From assembly GCA_947493455.1 (NCBI GenBank), contig CANLRB010000003.1:1-64000 (forward strand): 64,000 bases of DNA, read 5' to 3'. The notes under the pieces are model-generated. The model searched no databases. It was not told the DNA's origin and worked only from the letters and a program-made list of their open reading frames with translations. This document shows, in pieces, positions 55,562 through 64,000 of this stretch (the stretch's first letter is position 1; every line of letters starts with the position of its first letter). This DNA comes from an uncultured Pseudoalteromonas sp. (lineage in GTDB: Bacteria; Pseudomonadota; Gammaproteobacteria; Enterobacterales; Alteromonadaceae). Made by a program: the position numbers and the translations under genes.

Positions 55562-58369
55562 ATGAAAAATATATCGCGTATTGCCGCCAGCATACTTTTG
55601 TGTACAAGTCCTCAAATTTTCGCTGCTGATGCAAAGCTGTTAGGCGTTGTAAAAGATCAACACACAACGCTTTCAGGTGCAATGATTAAAGTTGTTGGCA
55701 CCAATAACAGTGCTGTAACTGATTTTAATGGTCGCTTTGAATTACCCAAATTACCCTTAGGAACTTATAAGTTGGAGGTTAATTATCTGGGCTATGAAAC
55801 AAAGGTCATCACGGTATCGGTTAAAGATAGTGAAATGAAAGTACTTAACACTATTTTACTCAATGCTAAAAAAATTAACGACGAAATCGAAGAAGTCGTC
55901 GCAGTCGGTCAAATTCAACGTGGTGAAATGGCAGCGGCGAACAGTCAAAAAAATGCGCGCAACATCATTAATGTAATTTCAGCCGATGGTATTGGTAAAT
56001 TACCAGATCGCAATGCAGCAGAAGCGGTGCAGCGTGTTTCAGGTATCTCAATAGAACGCGATCAAGGTGAAGGACGATTTGTCGCGGTACGCGGTTTACC
56101 TTCGCAATGGAGTTCAGCCTCAATTAATGGTAATCGATTACCAACGGCAGAAGAAGAAACAACAAGCAGGGCGACTGCTTTTGACTTCTTTCCGAGCGAA
56201 TTAATAGAGTTTGTTGAGGTGTCAAAAGCAATTACACCGGACATGGAAGGTGACGCCATAGGCGGTAACGTCAACTTTATTACCAAAAAAGCACCTGACG
56301 CGTTTACATTTAATACGAATTTAGCGATGGGCGCCAATGAACTCGCTGATGGCACAAATTATTCGGCAAGTTTGCTTTATGGCGACCGTGTCGTCGACGA
56401 TAAGCTTGGCTATTTAATTAATGCAACGGCATGGAAGCGCGATTGGGCAACCGACAACTATGAACCTCGCCGTGGTAACGATGGCATCGGTATTCGTCGA
56501 TTAGAACTGAGAGACTACACCGGTACTCGTGAAACCTACGGGTTAAATGGCTCTGTTGAATACACTTTGGCGCAAGGAAAGATCAGTGCTAGTGCTATGT
56601 ATGGCACCCTGATTGACGATGAAACTCATTATAAACATCGTATGCGTTTTGATAAAGACCGCATCGAAGTCCAGCATATTCGTAATGAACTAATTACCGA
56701 AATGCGCGGTGGTGAGTTAGCCGGAGAACACTATTTTGGCTTTGATAAAACACTCACCTGGTCGCTATCTAGCTATGAGAATGAGTTTCGCTATGGTGAT
56801 ATGCCAAATGGCGAAGATCACAGTTATTTTGTCGTTCGTTTCGATCAAAAAAATGTGGGTTATGTTGGTTTAGAGGACCGCGGTACAGGCAAAAACTATG
56901 CGTATAATGAAGTCGACGGTGGTAATGATCCATGGAACGCAATAAGTAATCATTTGCCGAGTGACTTTCAAATGTCACCTTCGCAAACCAAGCTTGCATG
57001 GGTTGAGCTGTATAAAGTATTTGTAAACGAAAAGGACAAAATTGTTTTCAGAACTGACTTTGACTGGCAGCTCGACGACACACTAGCGCTTAAATTTGGT
57101 ATTAAATATCGCGACAAAGAGCGGATAGCTGAGTTTGGCGACGAATTTTATGCATGGGATAGCGAAAATTATGGCGACGCGCCAACTTTAGCAGACTTTA
57201 ATTTAAGTGATCAGCCCGGGCGCACAAATTACTTAAATGACCTTAATGTTGATTACGCCAGCCAGTTTTCTCAAGTTGCATCGACGGACGCGTTAGCTAA
57301 GTTTTGGACTCAAAATCGGGATAAGTTTAAACTCGATACCGCAGAATCCGCGCTGATAGAAAATGGCGGTGCGCTTGGGCGTAATTTTAAAGTGAATGAA
57401 CAGCATTCCAGTCTCTATGGTATGGCAACATGGCAAGTCAATGACAAGCTTGAATTGTTAGCAGGTCTTCGAATGACGCAAACCGATACCGAAGTCTCGG
57501 GATTCACATACCTTGCTGATCAGGATCAAGTGATAGCGACCAAAGCAAACAATGACTATCTGTCGGTGTTGCCGTCAGTACATATTACCTACAAAAGTGA
57601 CGATATGACCAACTGGCGACTTGCGTTAACGCGCACCTTCGCGCGTCCTGACTTTGGTTCACTATCGCCGGGCGCAACGTACCTCGAAGCTGACAATCAA
57701 CTTTTTTCAGGCAACCCTGAACTCGACCCAACATACGCAAATAACATTGATTTAATGTTCGAACATTACTTTGACCGAGTGGGACTTATTTCAGCCGGTC
57801 TATTTTATAAAGACATTGAAGATCCTATTTTTCAGAGTAGTTCCATTGGTGTTTATAATGGGCGTGAAGGGGTCAATTTAATTCGTCCTGAAAATGGAGA
57901 TAATGCGTCATTATTGGGTTTAGAGCTCACTTTTAATCGAGACTTTAGTTTTATTTCGAGCGAGCTAGAAAATATTGGTGTCATCGCAAATGCGACCTTC
58001 ATGGAATCAAGCATGAGCATCCCTGGTCGTGATGATAAGGTTTCAATTCCGCGCCAAGCTGACTCTTTATTTAACTTCACTCTTTATTATGACGATACCT
58101 TTTTTGCTGCGCGACTTGCGCTCAACCACAAAGGCGAATACATCGAAGAGCACGGTTCAAATAAGCAAAGCGATAGTTATTATGGCGATTATACCAGCGT
58201 TGATTTCACAATGTCGTATCAAATTAACGAAGACACTTTAATCTATCTCGAATTAAATAACTTAACCGATGAACCTTTAATCTATTATCAAGGTGCCAAG
58301 GCGCGCCCGTTACAAGTTGAATACTATGGTATGCGAGGCATGTTGGGGATTAATTATCGTTTTAATTAA
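55562..58369 (+). CDS. TonB-dependent outer-membrane receptor
   Basis: A 935-residue receptor. A signal peptide (about 1-21) precedes a carboxypeptidase-regulatory-like domain (about 24-100: LLGVVKDQHTTLSGAMIKV, DFNGRFELPKLPLGTYKLEV), a TonB-box/plug (about 105-240: VQRVSGISIERD, GRFVAVRGL, AIGGNVNFITK) and the 22-strand barrel to the C-terminus. It matches the TIGR01782-type receptors that take up larger nutrients. Its operator and the downstream AEP genes suggest a phosphonate substrate. The signal is inferred only from context. Confidence 0.9.
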   Translation: MKNISRIAASILLCTSPQIFAADAKLLGVVKDQHTTLSGAMIKVVGTNNSAVTDFNGRFELPKLPLGTYKLEVNYLGYETKVITVSVKDSEMKVLNTILLNAKKINDEIEEVVAVGQIQRGEMAAANSQKNARNIINVISADGIGKLPDRNAAEAVQRVSGISIERDQGEGRFVAVRGLPSQWSSASINGNRLPTAEEETTSRATAFDFFPSELIEFVEVSKAITPDMEGDAIGGNVNFITKKAPDAFTFNTNLAMGANELADGTNYSASLLYGDRVVDDKLGYLINATAWKRDWATDNYEPRRGNDGIGIRRLELRDYTGTRETYGLNGSVEYTLAQGKISASAMYGTLIDDETHYKHRMRFDKDRIEVQHIRNELITEMRGGELAGEHYFGFDKTLTWSLSSYENEFRYGDMPNGEDHSYFVVRFDQKNVGYVGLEDRGTGKNYAYNEVDGGNDPWNAISNHLPSDFQMSPSQTKLAWVELYKVFVNEKDKIVFRTDFDWQLDDTLALKFGIKYRDKERIAEFGDEFYAWDSENYGDAPTLADFNLSDQPGRTNYLNDLNVDYASQFSQVASTDALAKFWTQNRDKFKLDTAESALIENGGALGRNFKVNEQHSSLYGMATWQVNDKLELLAGLRMTQTDTEVSGFTYLADQDQVIATKANNDYLSVLPSVHITYKSDDMTNWRLALTRTFARPDFGSLSPGATYLEADNQLFSGNPELDPTYANNIDLMFEHYFDRVGLISAGLFYKDIEDPIFQSSSIGVYNGREGVNLIRPENGDNASLLGLELTFNRDFSFISSELENIGVIANATFMESSMSIPGRDDKVSIPRQADSLFNFTLYYDDTFFAARLALNHKGEYIEEHGSNKQSDSYYGDYTSVDFTMSYQINEDTLIYLELNNLTDEPLIYYQGAKARPLQVEYYGMRGMLGINYRFN

Positions 58370-58431
58370 TTTTTAGCGCATGTTAAGAGCATTAATCGGT
58401 TCGTGGATTGGTGCTGTTAATAATTATTTCG

Positions 58432-58458
58432 AAGTTGCAAAAGTCCCTTTTGCAACTT
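58432..58458 (+). promoter_or_regulatory. 12-bp perfect hairpin between the receptor and transporter genes
   Basis: AAGTTGCAAAAG (58432-58443) pairs with CTTTTGCAACTT (58447-58458) around TCC. No T-run follows, so it is more likely an mRNA 3'-end stabiliser or processing site than a full terminator. It could let the receptor be made in excess over the downstream genes. Confidence 0.5.
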
Positions 58459-58486
58459 ATTTCCTCAACACAACAAGAGACAGATT

Positions 58487-59812
58487 ATGTTGTTTAAAAA
58501 CACGCAATGGCTCAATAAAACACAAGGCCCCGCGTTTGTTTTGTTTGCGGCGTCCGCAGCGTTTATGACTTACTTTTGCATGTACGCGTTTCGCAAACCA
58601 TTTGCAGCGTCCAGCTATCTTGAATTTGAGCAAGATAATTGGATTATAAGCTTTAAGGTGGCACTCGTGTTAAGCCAAGTTTTTGGCTATATGTTGGCAA
58701 AGTTTGTTGGCGTTAAAGTGATTTCTGAAATGAAGCCGAATTCGCGTGCAGCAGCGCTCGTTGCAATGATATTGGGTGCGCAGCTGTCGCTCATATTATT
58801 TGCATTGCTGCCAGTTGGTTTTAATGTTGTCTGTTTGTTTTTCAATGGATTATCACTTGGTATGGTCTGGGGGGTTGTATTTAGTTATTTAGAAGGAAGA
58901 CGTACGACCGAAATACTGGGTGCAATTTTAAGTATCACATTTATTTTATCGTCGGGTGTGGTAAAGACAGTAGGTCGCTATTTGACAACGAATATCGGAG
59001 TATCAGAGCTTTGGATGCCAGCGGTAACAGGTTTTTTGTTTTTACCTTTGTTGCTTATGAGTGTTGCGTGTTTGAACGCCATTGCGCGTCCTGATAACAG
59101 TGATATTGCTGCACGTCGAGTTCGTAAACCAATGAATGGTACAGCGCGCGTGGCGTTTTTTAAACAGTATTGGTTTGGTATCAGTGCGCTCATTTTAAGT
59201 TTTTTATTGTTTACTGGATTTCGCGACTTTCTCGATAATTTTCAAGCGGAACTTTGGATGGCGCTTGGCTACGGTGAAGAACCTACCATTTTTGCATATG
59301 CGGGCATTCGCATTTCTTTCATTGTTTTAGTTGCATTGGCAATGATGGTGCTAATAAAAAATAACAAAATAGCATTTTTGGCAAATCATGGCTTTATTCT
59401 TTTTGGCACTTTGTTGCTTGGAGTAAGCACCTATGGCTTTGAGCTCGGAATATTAGATGCAAAAGAATGGATGGTGTTACTCGGCGCCGGATTATATATT
59501 GCTTATATCCCGTACAACTGTTTTTTATTTGATCGCATGATTGCTGCCGTTGGTGGTGTCGCTAATGTGGGCTTTTTACTTTATCTAGCAGATTCAGCTG
59601 GGTATATCGGATCTGTGGGTATTTTACTTTATCGCACTTTTGCAGAGCCAGAATTGTCTTGGCTTAACTATTTTATCGCTACGAGCTATTGGATTTGCGT
59701 CGTAGCCAGTGTCTTGGTTTTGAGTTCGCTATGTTACTTCAGCGTCATTCTGTCACAAAAATATAAATCATCTCGAGCACTAAATGAAAAGTTGCTCACA
59801 CCATCACATTAA
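58487..59812 (+). CDS. DUF5690 family MFS-like transporter
   Basis: A 441-residue membrane protein with about 12 TMs. Residues 15-45 (PAFVLFAASAAFMTYFCMYAFRKPF) and the loop SLGMVWGVVFSYLEGRRTTE match the DUF5690 group, which looks like a distant MFS branch. It lies 117 bases after the TonB receptor and 9 before phnX. It is a good candidate for the inner-membrane importer of AEP or a derivative. The family has no established substrate known to me. Confidence 0.75.
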   Translation: MLFKNTQWLNKTQGPAFVLFAASAAFMTYFCMYAFRKPFAASSYLEFEQDNWIISFKVALVLSQVFGYMLAKFVGVKVISEMKPNSRAAALVAMILGAQLSLILFALLPVGFNVVCLFFNGLSLGMVWGVVFSYLEGRRTTEILGAILSITFILSSGVVKTVGRYLTTNIGVSELWMPAVTGFLFLPLLLMSVACLNAIARPDNSDIAARRVRKPMNGTARVAFFKQYWFGISALILSFLLFTGFRDFLDNFQAELWMALGYGEEPTIFAYAGIRISFIVLVALAMMVLIKNNKIAFLANHGFILFGTLLLGVSTYGFELGILDAKEWMVLLGAGLYIAYIPYNCFLFDRMIAAVGGVANVGFLLYLADSAGYIGSVGILLYRTFAEPELSWLNYFIATSYWICVVASVLVLSSLCYFSVILSQKYKSSRALNEKLLTPSH

Positions 59813-59821
59813 GGAATCAAA

Positions 59822-60631
59822 ATGAAAAAAATTGAAGCACTTGTACTCGACTGGGCTGGTACTGTGGTTGATTATGGCTCAATCGCGCCAACAAGCATCT
59901 TTGTTGAAGCATTTAAATTGGCGTATGACTTTGAGCTTAGTTTAGCAGAAGCACGCATCCCGATGGGAATGGGAAAGTGGGACCATATTTCAGCTCTGGG
60001 CCAATTAGAAAGTGTCAATACACGCTGGTGCGCGCAGTTTGGGGAAGCGATGACAACAGCGCAAATTGACTATATTTATGAAACCTTTATGCCATTACAA
60101 AAAGCCAAGGTGGCACAAAGAGCAGCCCCTATTGACGGAGTATTACCAGTATTACAACGCCTCCAAACCCAGGGAATTAAAATAGGAAGTTGTTCAGGGT
60201 ATCCCCGTGAAATTATGACTGAACTTGAGATAGCATCTGCCGAACACGGTTATCGTCCAGACTATTGTGTCGCCAGTGATGATTTAAATGCTGGGTCGCG
60301 TCCAGGACCTTGGATGGCACTTGAGAATGTGATTAAACTTGGGGTTAGCGCCGTGGATTGTTGCGTTAAAGTAGATGATTCAGTACCTGGTATTTTAGAG
60401 GGATTAAATGCGGGCATGTGGACTGTAGGTGTTGCGCTCACAGGTAATGCGGTGGGTTGTAGTGAACAACAATGGCAGGCATTGTCTACTAGTGAACAAA
60501 GTGATTTATCACGTGATGCATTTTCTCAATTAGCTGGAGCTGGTGCACACTTTGTGATCGCTAGTCTTACCGATATCGAACCTGTACTGAATGAAATAAA
60601 TGCACGACTAGCAAGAGGCGAACGTCCTTAA
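59822..60631 (+). CDS. phnX: Phosphonoacetaldehyde hydrolase (phosphonatase)
   Basis: A 269-residue HAD-superfamily enzyme that splits phosphonoacetaldehyde into acetaldehyde and phosphate. The nucleophile is Asp10 in LDWAGTVVDYG, the Schiff-base Lys52 is in MGMGKWDHI, and SCSGYPREIM and KVDDSVPGI complete the site. Length and residue positions match Bacillus PhnX within two positions. It overlaps the FAD oxidoreductase gene by one base. Confidence 0.95.
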   Translation: MKKIEALVLDWAGTVVDYGSIAPTSIFVEAFKLAYDFELSLAEARIPMGMGKWDHISALGQLESVNTRWCAQFGEAMTTAQIDYIYETFMPLQKAKVAQRAAPIDGVLPVLQRLQTQGIKIGSCSGYPREIMTELEIASAEHGYRPDYCVASDDLNAGSRPGPWMALENVIKLGVSAVDCCVKVDDSVPGILEGLNAGMWTVGVALTGNAVGCSEQQWQALSTSEQSDLSRDAFSQLAGAGAHFVIASLTDIEPVLNEINARLARGERP

Positions 60632-62049
60632 TGATTTATCAACCATTTTGGTTTGATCAAGCAATGGCCGAAGAGACAAATGCGGTATATTCGGCCGATA
60701 TTGATACAAAACCGTATGACATTGCGATTATCGGAGGCGGATTTACAGGCCTGTGGAGTGCAATTCAGCTTAAAATACAAGCGCCGAATACACGGATTGT
60801 GATAGTTGAAAAAGATATCTGTGGGCAAGGAGCGTCGGGGCGAAATGGTGGCGCAATGCTGACTTGGTCAACCAAATATATGAGTCTCAAAAATCATTTT
60901 GGACATGCGCAAGCTACATGGTTAGTGACTCAGTCGGAACACGCTGTTCAGGAGATAGCTCAATTCACAAAAAGTAATAACATAGATTGTGATTTACGTA
61001 TCGATGGGTGTTATATCACGGCATCAAACCGTGCTCAGCAAGGTGTGTTGTCACCATGTATTAGGGCGCTTGACAGTGCAGGATTAAATAATTGGCAGCA
61101 AGTTGATGGTACGACTCTCAAACGAACAGGTTCGGCACAAAACAGTATGGCATTGTACAGTCCTTATGCAGGTAGCGTGCAACCCGCTAAATTAGTGCGA
61201 GGCCTGCGTCGAGTTGCAATTAAAATGGGCGTAATAATTAAAGAATATACGCGTTATATTTCACACACAGTGAATGATGAAAATCAATTCGAATCGCACA
61301 TCACAGTTGATTACCACGAGCAAAATAAGCCGGTGAACACACTAAAAACGAAGAAACTGTTATTTGCGGTTAATGCCTGGCTACCCAAATTGCAACCTCA
61401 GTTCGCTCGAAATGTTGTACTTGTTTCTTCAGATATGGTGATCACGAAACCGATGCCACTGGAGCTTAACGCTTTGAATCTAAATCACGGTGCCGCAATT
61501 ATTGATTCACGGGTGTTTGTTAACTACTATCGAACAACCTCTGACGGTCGCTTAATGCTTGGTAAAGGGGGGAACTATTTTAGCTTTGCAAATAGGGTGA
61601 GTAGTAAGTTTGATCGCCCTAGTCAATATCAAAAAGAGCTCGACTATTCACTGTCTTATTTTTTTGGGGAGCATGAGTTTGAAATTGAACGGACGTGGAC
61701 TGGCCCGTCGGATCGCAGTGTAAGCGGGTTTCCATTCTTTCAAGAATCTGAGAAAAATGTTTATGTGGCAGCAGGCTATTCAGGGAACGGTGTGGTGCAA
61801 TCATATCTCGGCGGTAAAGTTTTAGCTTCGTTATTGCTAAACAAACAAGATGAATGGCAACGTTGCGCATTGGTTAATCAAAACTTAGTGCGCTTTCCAA
61901 TTGAGCCATTTCGTACGCTTGGTGCTTATATTATTCGTAATGGTATCCGGCGCAAAGAACGCGCACAAGATGATAATAGAGTACCCAGTCCAATCGATTG
62001 TTATTTGACAAAACTCTCTGGTGCTGCCGCTAAAGTAGATACCAATTGA
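60631..62049 (+). CDS. FAD-dependent amine oxidoreductase (DAO family) in the AEP cluster
   Basis: A 472-residue DAO-type flavoenzyme. The N-terminal dinucleotide motif is IAIIGGGFTGLWSAIQL, followed by EKDICGQGASGRNGG and, near the C-terminus, VYVAAGYSGNGVVQSYLGG. Family members oxidise amines or N-methyl amino acids. Flavoenzymes of this type in other AEP clusters are reported to oxidise N-methyl-AEP or AEP to phosphonoacetaldehyde. The one-base overlap with phnX fits that role. The exact substrate is not known. Confidence 0.75.
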   Translation: MIYQPFWFDQAMAEETNAVYSADIDTKPYDIAIIGGGFTGLWSAIQLKIQAPNTRIVIVEKDICGQGASGRNGGAMLTWSTKYMSLKNHFGHAQATWLVTQSEHAVQEIAQFTKSNNIDCDLRIDGCYITASNRAQQGVLSPCIRALDSAGLNNWQQVDGTTLKRTGSAQNSMALYSPYAGSVQPAKLVRGLRRVAIKMGVIIKEYTRYISHTVNDENQFESHITVDYHEQNKPVNTLKTKKLLFAVNAWLPKLQPQFARNVVLVSSDMVITKPMPLELNALNLNHGAAIIDSRVFVNYYRTTSDGRLMLGKGGNYFSFANRVSSKFDRPSQYQKELDYSLSYFFGEHEFEIERTWTGPSDRSVSGFPFFQESEKNVYVAAGYSGNGVVQSYLGGKVLASLLLNKQDEWQRCALVNQNLVRFPIEPFRTLGAYIIRNGIRRKERAQDDNRVPSPIDCYLTKLSGAAAKVDTN

Positions 62050-62072
62050 AGAATGACAGTAACTTCATAAGC

Positions 62073-62100
62073 TTGACATATATGTTAGGCTTAATAGCAT
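62073..62100 (+). promoter_or_regulatory. Probable promoter of the GntR regulator gene
   Basis: TTGACA (62073-62078) is followed after 16 bases by TAGCAT (62095-62100), about 45 bases before the regulator start. No TGGT-N4-ACCA site is seen here, so autoregulation is not obvious. Confidence 0.5.
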
Positions 62101-62145
62101 AACGTGAGCTATGTTCGTTAGCAGCCATTATAAAAGCGTCAATTT

Positions 62146-62832
62146 ATGTTGTTATACCAAAAAATCCAAAAATATATTCAAACACATATTGCCAATGGAG
62201 CGCTCGTTGTTGGTGATAAGTTACCATCGGAGCGCACTTTGCAAGAGCTCTTTAAGTCGACACGCATTACCGTGCGAGAAGCGCTTAATCGGCTTGAAGC
62301 AGAAGGGCTGATATATAGCCAAAAACGACGAGGGTGGTTTGTAACACCGAATAAGCTTAAGTGGCACCCCGCGACAAAAGTCAATTTCTATCAGTTAGCA
62401 CAAGAACAAGGGTTTACACCGAGTACGCACGTATTGAGTATTAAAGAGCAAAACAATGATGAGTTAACGAGTGCGTTTAACTGTGAGACATTGTATAGCA
62501 TTAAACGCGTGCGAAGCCTTGATGGTCGTCCAATTATGTTTGAACACATTAATTGTGACGCGAGTCGCTTTGAAAAACTAGAATCTCAGCCGTTAAATGG
62601 TTCAATTACAACGATTATGACCACACACTATCACGTCGATATTATTAAGGAGGAATGCGTCATAAGTGTGACTGTATTACCAGATTCTGTTGCACAGAAT
62701 CTAGAAAAAAATAGTGGTGCGCCGTGTTTAAAAGTAATTCGTCAACGCTTTGAGGCAAATGGTGTGTTGGTTGATTATAATATCGAGTATTGGTTGCATG
62801 ATGCAATCGAAATGATTGTCGTTGGCCATTAA
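62146..62832 (+). CDS. GntR family regulator with UTRA domain (PhnR-like)
   Basis: A 228-residue regulator. The N-terminal winged helix (about 1-70) has DKLPSERTLQELFKSTRITVREALNRLEAEGLIYSQKRRGWFV. The UTRA effector domain (about 85-228) includes SIKRVRSLDGRPIMFEHI and CLKVIRQRFEANGVLVDYNIEYW. UTRA domains bind small ligands, and here AEP or phosphonoacetaldehyde is likely. It is transcribed toward phnW in convergent orientation and probably binds the palindromes at 55523 and at the window edge. Confidence 0.85.
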   Translation: MLLYQKIQKYIQTHIANGALVVGDKLPSERTLQELFKSTRITVREALNRLEAEGLIYSQKRRGWFVTPNKLKWHPATKVNFYQLAQEQGFTPSTHVLSIKEQNNDELTSAFNCETLYSIKRVRSLDGRPIMFEHINCDASRFEKLESQPLNGSITTIMTTHYHVDIIKEECVISVTVLPDSVAQNLEKNSGAPCLKVIRQRFEANGVLVDYNIEYWLHDAIEMIVVGH

Positions 62833-62844
62833 TTAACAATAAAG

Positions 62845-62875
62845 TGTAGGTAGTGGCGTACTACCACTACCTACA
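62845..62875. terminator. Hairpin between the convergent regulator and phnW genes
   Basis: TGTAGGTAGTGG (62845-62856) pairs perfectly with CCACTACCTACA (62864-62875). It lies 12 bases after the regulator stop and 7 before the phnW stop. T-runs are short, so it may act as a weak bidirectional terminator. Confidence 0.6.
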
Positions 62876-62881
62876 TCGTTA

Positions 62882-63976
62882 TTATAGCCAGAAACGGCTG
62901 CGTTCAACGGCTTGCAATAAGCGACTTATGTCGTCAGCGTACACTTCACCAATGTTACCAATACGAAAGCAATCTGCATTTGATACCTTACCAGGGTAGA
63001 TGACAAAACCTTGCTCTTTGAGTGCGGTATAAAATAAATCAAAGTTATAGCGAGTATTGGTGGGCGAATAAAATGAAGTAATAATTGGTGAGTGTAACTC
63101 AATGGGTAATAAAGGCTTAAAACCAAGTGCTTGCATACCTGCGACAAGCAATTCTTGATTCGCTTTATAGCGTTTAAATCGTGCTTTAACGCCGCCTTCT
63201 TGCTCTAATTCAATAAGAGCTTGATAAAATGCGCGAACGACGTGGGTTGGTGACGTAAAGCGCCATTTTCCATTGTGTGCTTCCATGGTACGCCATTGCG
63301 AATAAAGATCTAAACTCAATGACCGCGCTATGCCTTGACTGTTCTCGATAATCGTTTTTTTGACAATTACAAAGCCAAAGCCGGGTACCCCCTGAATACA
63401 TTTGTTAGCAGAGCTTATTAATACATCAATGTGAAGATTAGCAATATCGAGTTCTATACCGCCAAAACTACTCATAGCGTCAACTATAAAGGTTTTGTTG
63501 TATTGTTTTGCTAATACACCAATGTCACTTATAGGATTAAGCATACCGGTCGTAGTTTCACAATGGACCATTGCAATATGCGTGATGGCGTTGTCTTCTT
63601 TGAGCTTATTTTCAACGTCAATGGGATTTGGTAATTCGGTTTCATTTAAATTTAGCACAGTTGCATTTAAATTTAGGTAGTCGGCAATCTCGGCAATCCG
63701 TTTGCCATAGGCGCCATTATTGATGATCAGTAATTTGTGGTTTTTAGAAATTAAGCTCCCTAATGCAGATTCCACACTTGCTGTGCCACTTCCTTGCATC
63801 AATACACTTGTGTAGTCGGTGCTGCTACTCGCGATAGCCACAATTTTAGCGCGAATGGCTTGGACAATGTTAATGTTATAGTCGTCATCCCAAGTACACC
63901 AGTCTTTAAGCATCGCATTTTTGACGGTTTCACTGGTCGATAGCGGGCCGGGCGTTAATAACAAGTATTTATTCAT
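62882..63976 (-). CDS. phnW: 2-aminoethylphosphonate-pyruvate transaminase
   Basis: A 364-residue fold-type I aminotransferase that converts AEP and pyruvate to phosphonoacetaldehyde and alanine. The opening [15 protein letters not shown], the motif [12 protein letters not shown] and the PLP Lys192 in [16 protein letters not shown] are typical. The enzyme feeds PhnX. The gene is complete, with 24 bases of upstream sequence that include a partial operator (63992-64000). Confidence 0.95.
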   Translation of the reverse strand: MNKYLLLTPGPLSTSETVKNAMLKDWCTWDDDYNINIVQAIRAKIVAIASSSTDYTSVLMQGSGTASVESALGSLISKNHKLLIINNGAYGKRIAEIADYLNLNATVLNLNETELPNPIDVENKLKEDNAITHIAMVHCETTTGMLNPISDIGVLAKQYNKTFIVDAMSSFGGIELDIANLHIDVLISSANKCIQGVPGFGFVIVKKTIIENSQGIARSLSLDLYSQWRTMEAHNGKWRFTSPTHVVRAFYQALIELEQEGGVKARFKRYKANQELLVAGMQALGFKPLLPIELHSPIITSFYSPTNTRYNFDLFYTALKEQGFVIYPGKVSNADCFRIGNIGEVYADDISRLLQAVERSRFWL

Positions 63977-63991
63977 TCTATTTTTCCAATC

Positions 63992-64000
63992 TGGTATAGT
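63992..64000. promoter_or_regulatory. Partial operator before phnW at the window edge
   Basis: TGGTATAGT matches the first part of TGGTCTAGACCA at 55523 at seven of nine bases. It lies 16 bases before the phnW start and is cut by the window end, so symmetry cannot be checked. Confidence 0.4.

Noticed and set aside
1-64000. CRISPR array, prophage, integron or intact insertion sequence
   Set aside because: No regular short repeats with unique spacers, no transposase, integrase or phage structural gene were found on either strand.

Overview
The window looks like a chromosomal segment of a marine gammaproteobacterium of the Alteromonadales, most like Pseudoalteromonas. The reasons are the gene content (FadE, a TrpC-TrpF fusion, a single malQ-glgBXPCA cluster, a PhoP/PhoQ-like pair, a DesC/DesB-like desaturase pair, a large TonB-dependent receptor), the AT-leaning composition, and the order yciI - yciB(ispZ) - trp operon - rnm - yciO - scpA - scpB - rluB, which resembles the E. 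coli trp neighbourhood. The assignment rests on family recognition, not on a database search. No CRISPR array, intact insertion sequence, integrase, phage or rRNA genes were seen.

Layout. Positions 1-290 hold two tandem tRNA-Asp-like remnants. Positions 459-3898 hold a small unknown gene, a SatD/DUF3307 pair and a divergent two-gene ABC transporter; between them lie three identically spaced 18-bp palindromes. Positions 3877-8726 are housekeeping and metabolic singles (fadE, a YafJ-like amidotransferase, a lipoyl-like protein, a GNAT enzyme, a cupin). Positions 8691-10143 are bounded by a perfect 65-bp direct repeat that encloses a TerB-domain gene, as if inserted by duplication. Positions 10827-17023 carry tRNA-Pro(GGG), tesA/ybbA/ybbP, a TIGR01777 epimerase and an AI-2E-type permease. 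Positions 17112-19786 are a PepSY protein, a PhoP/PhoQ-like pair and a small secreted protein in one operon.

Positions 19874-33853 hold yciI, an NSS-family transporter, ispZ, the complete trp operon (trpE-G-D-CF-B-A, all genes overlapping or nearly so), rnm, yciO, scpA, scpB and rluB. The trp leader is unusual: it encodes two successive leader peptides, each with three Trp codons in a row and each followed by its own terminator hairpin. Positions 33942-45872 form one glycogen operon (CBM48 protein, malQ, glgB, glgX, glgP, glgC, glgA), with genes overlapping by a few bases or separated by short gaps of about 20 to 40 bases. Positions 46318-53202 hold a DUF4136 lipoprotein, a Cds1-like PLP enzyme, an NhaC-type antiporter, mltD and a desaturase/reductase pair behind a 36-bp palindrome. 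Positions 53552-55354 are a decaying stretch: a DUF3291 pseudogene, a PD40-repeat protein and a gene fragment.

The last part, 55523-64000, is the most interesting. It is a 2-aminoethylphosphonate (AEP) catabolic island made of a TonB-dependent receptor, a DUF5690 MFS-like transporter, phnX, an FAD-dependent amine oxidase, a GntR/UTRA regulator and phnW. A perfect palindrome TGGTCTAGACCA lies 28 bp before the receptor gene, and a matching partial site lies just before phnW at the window edge. PhnW would turn AEP into phosphonoacetaldehyde and alanine, and PhnX would split that into acetaldehyde and phosphate. The FAD enzyme may feed in a modified AEP. The receptor and MFS protein suggest a phosphonate uptake route that is not one of the usual ABC importers.
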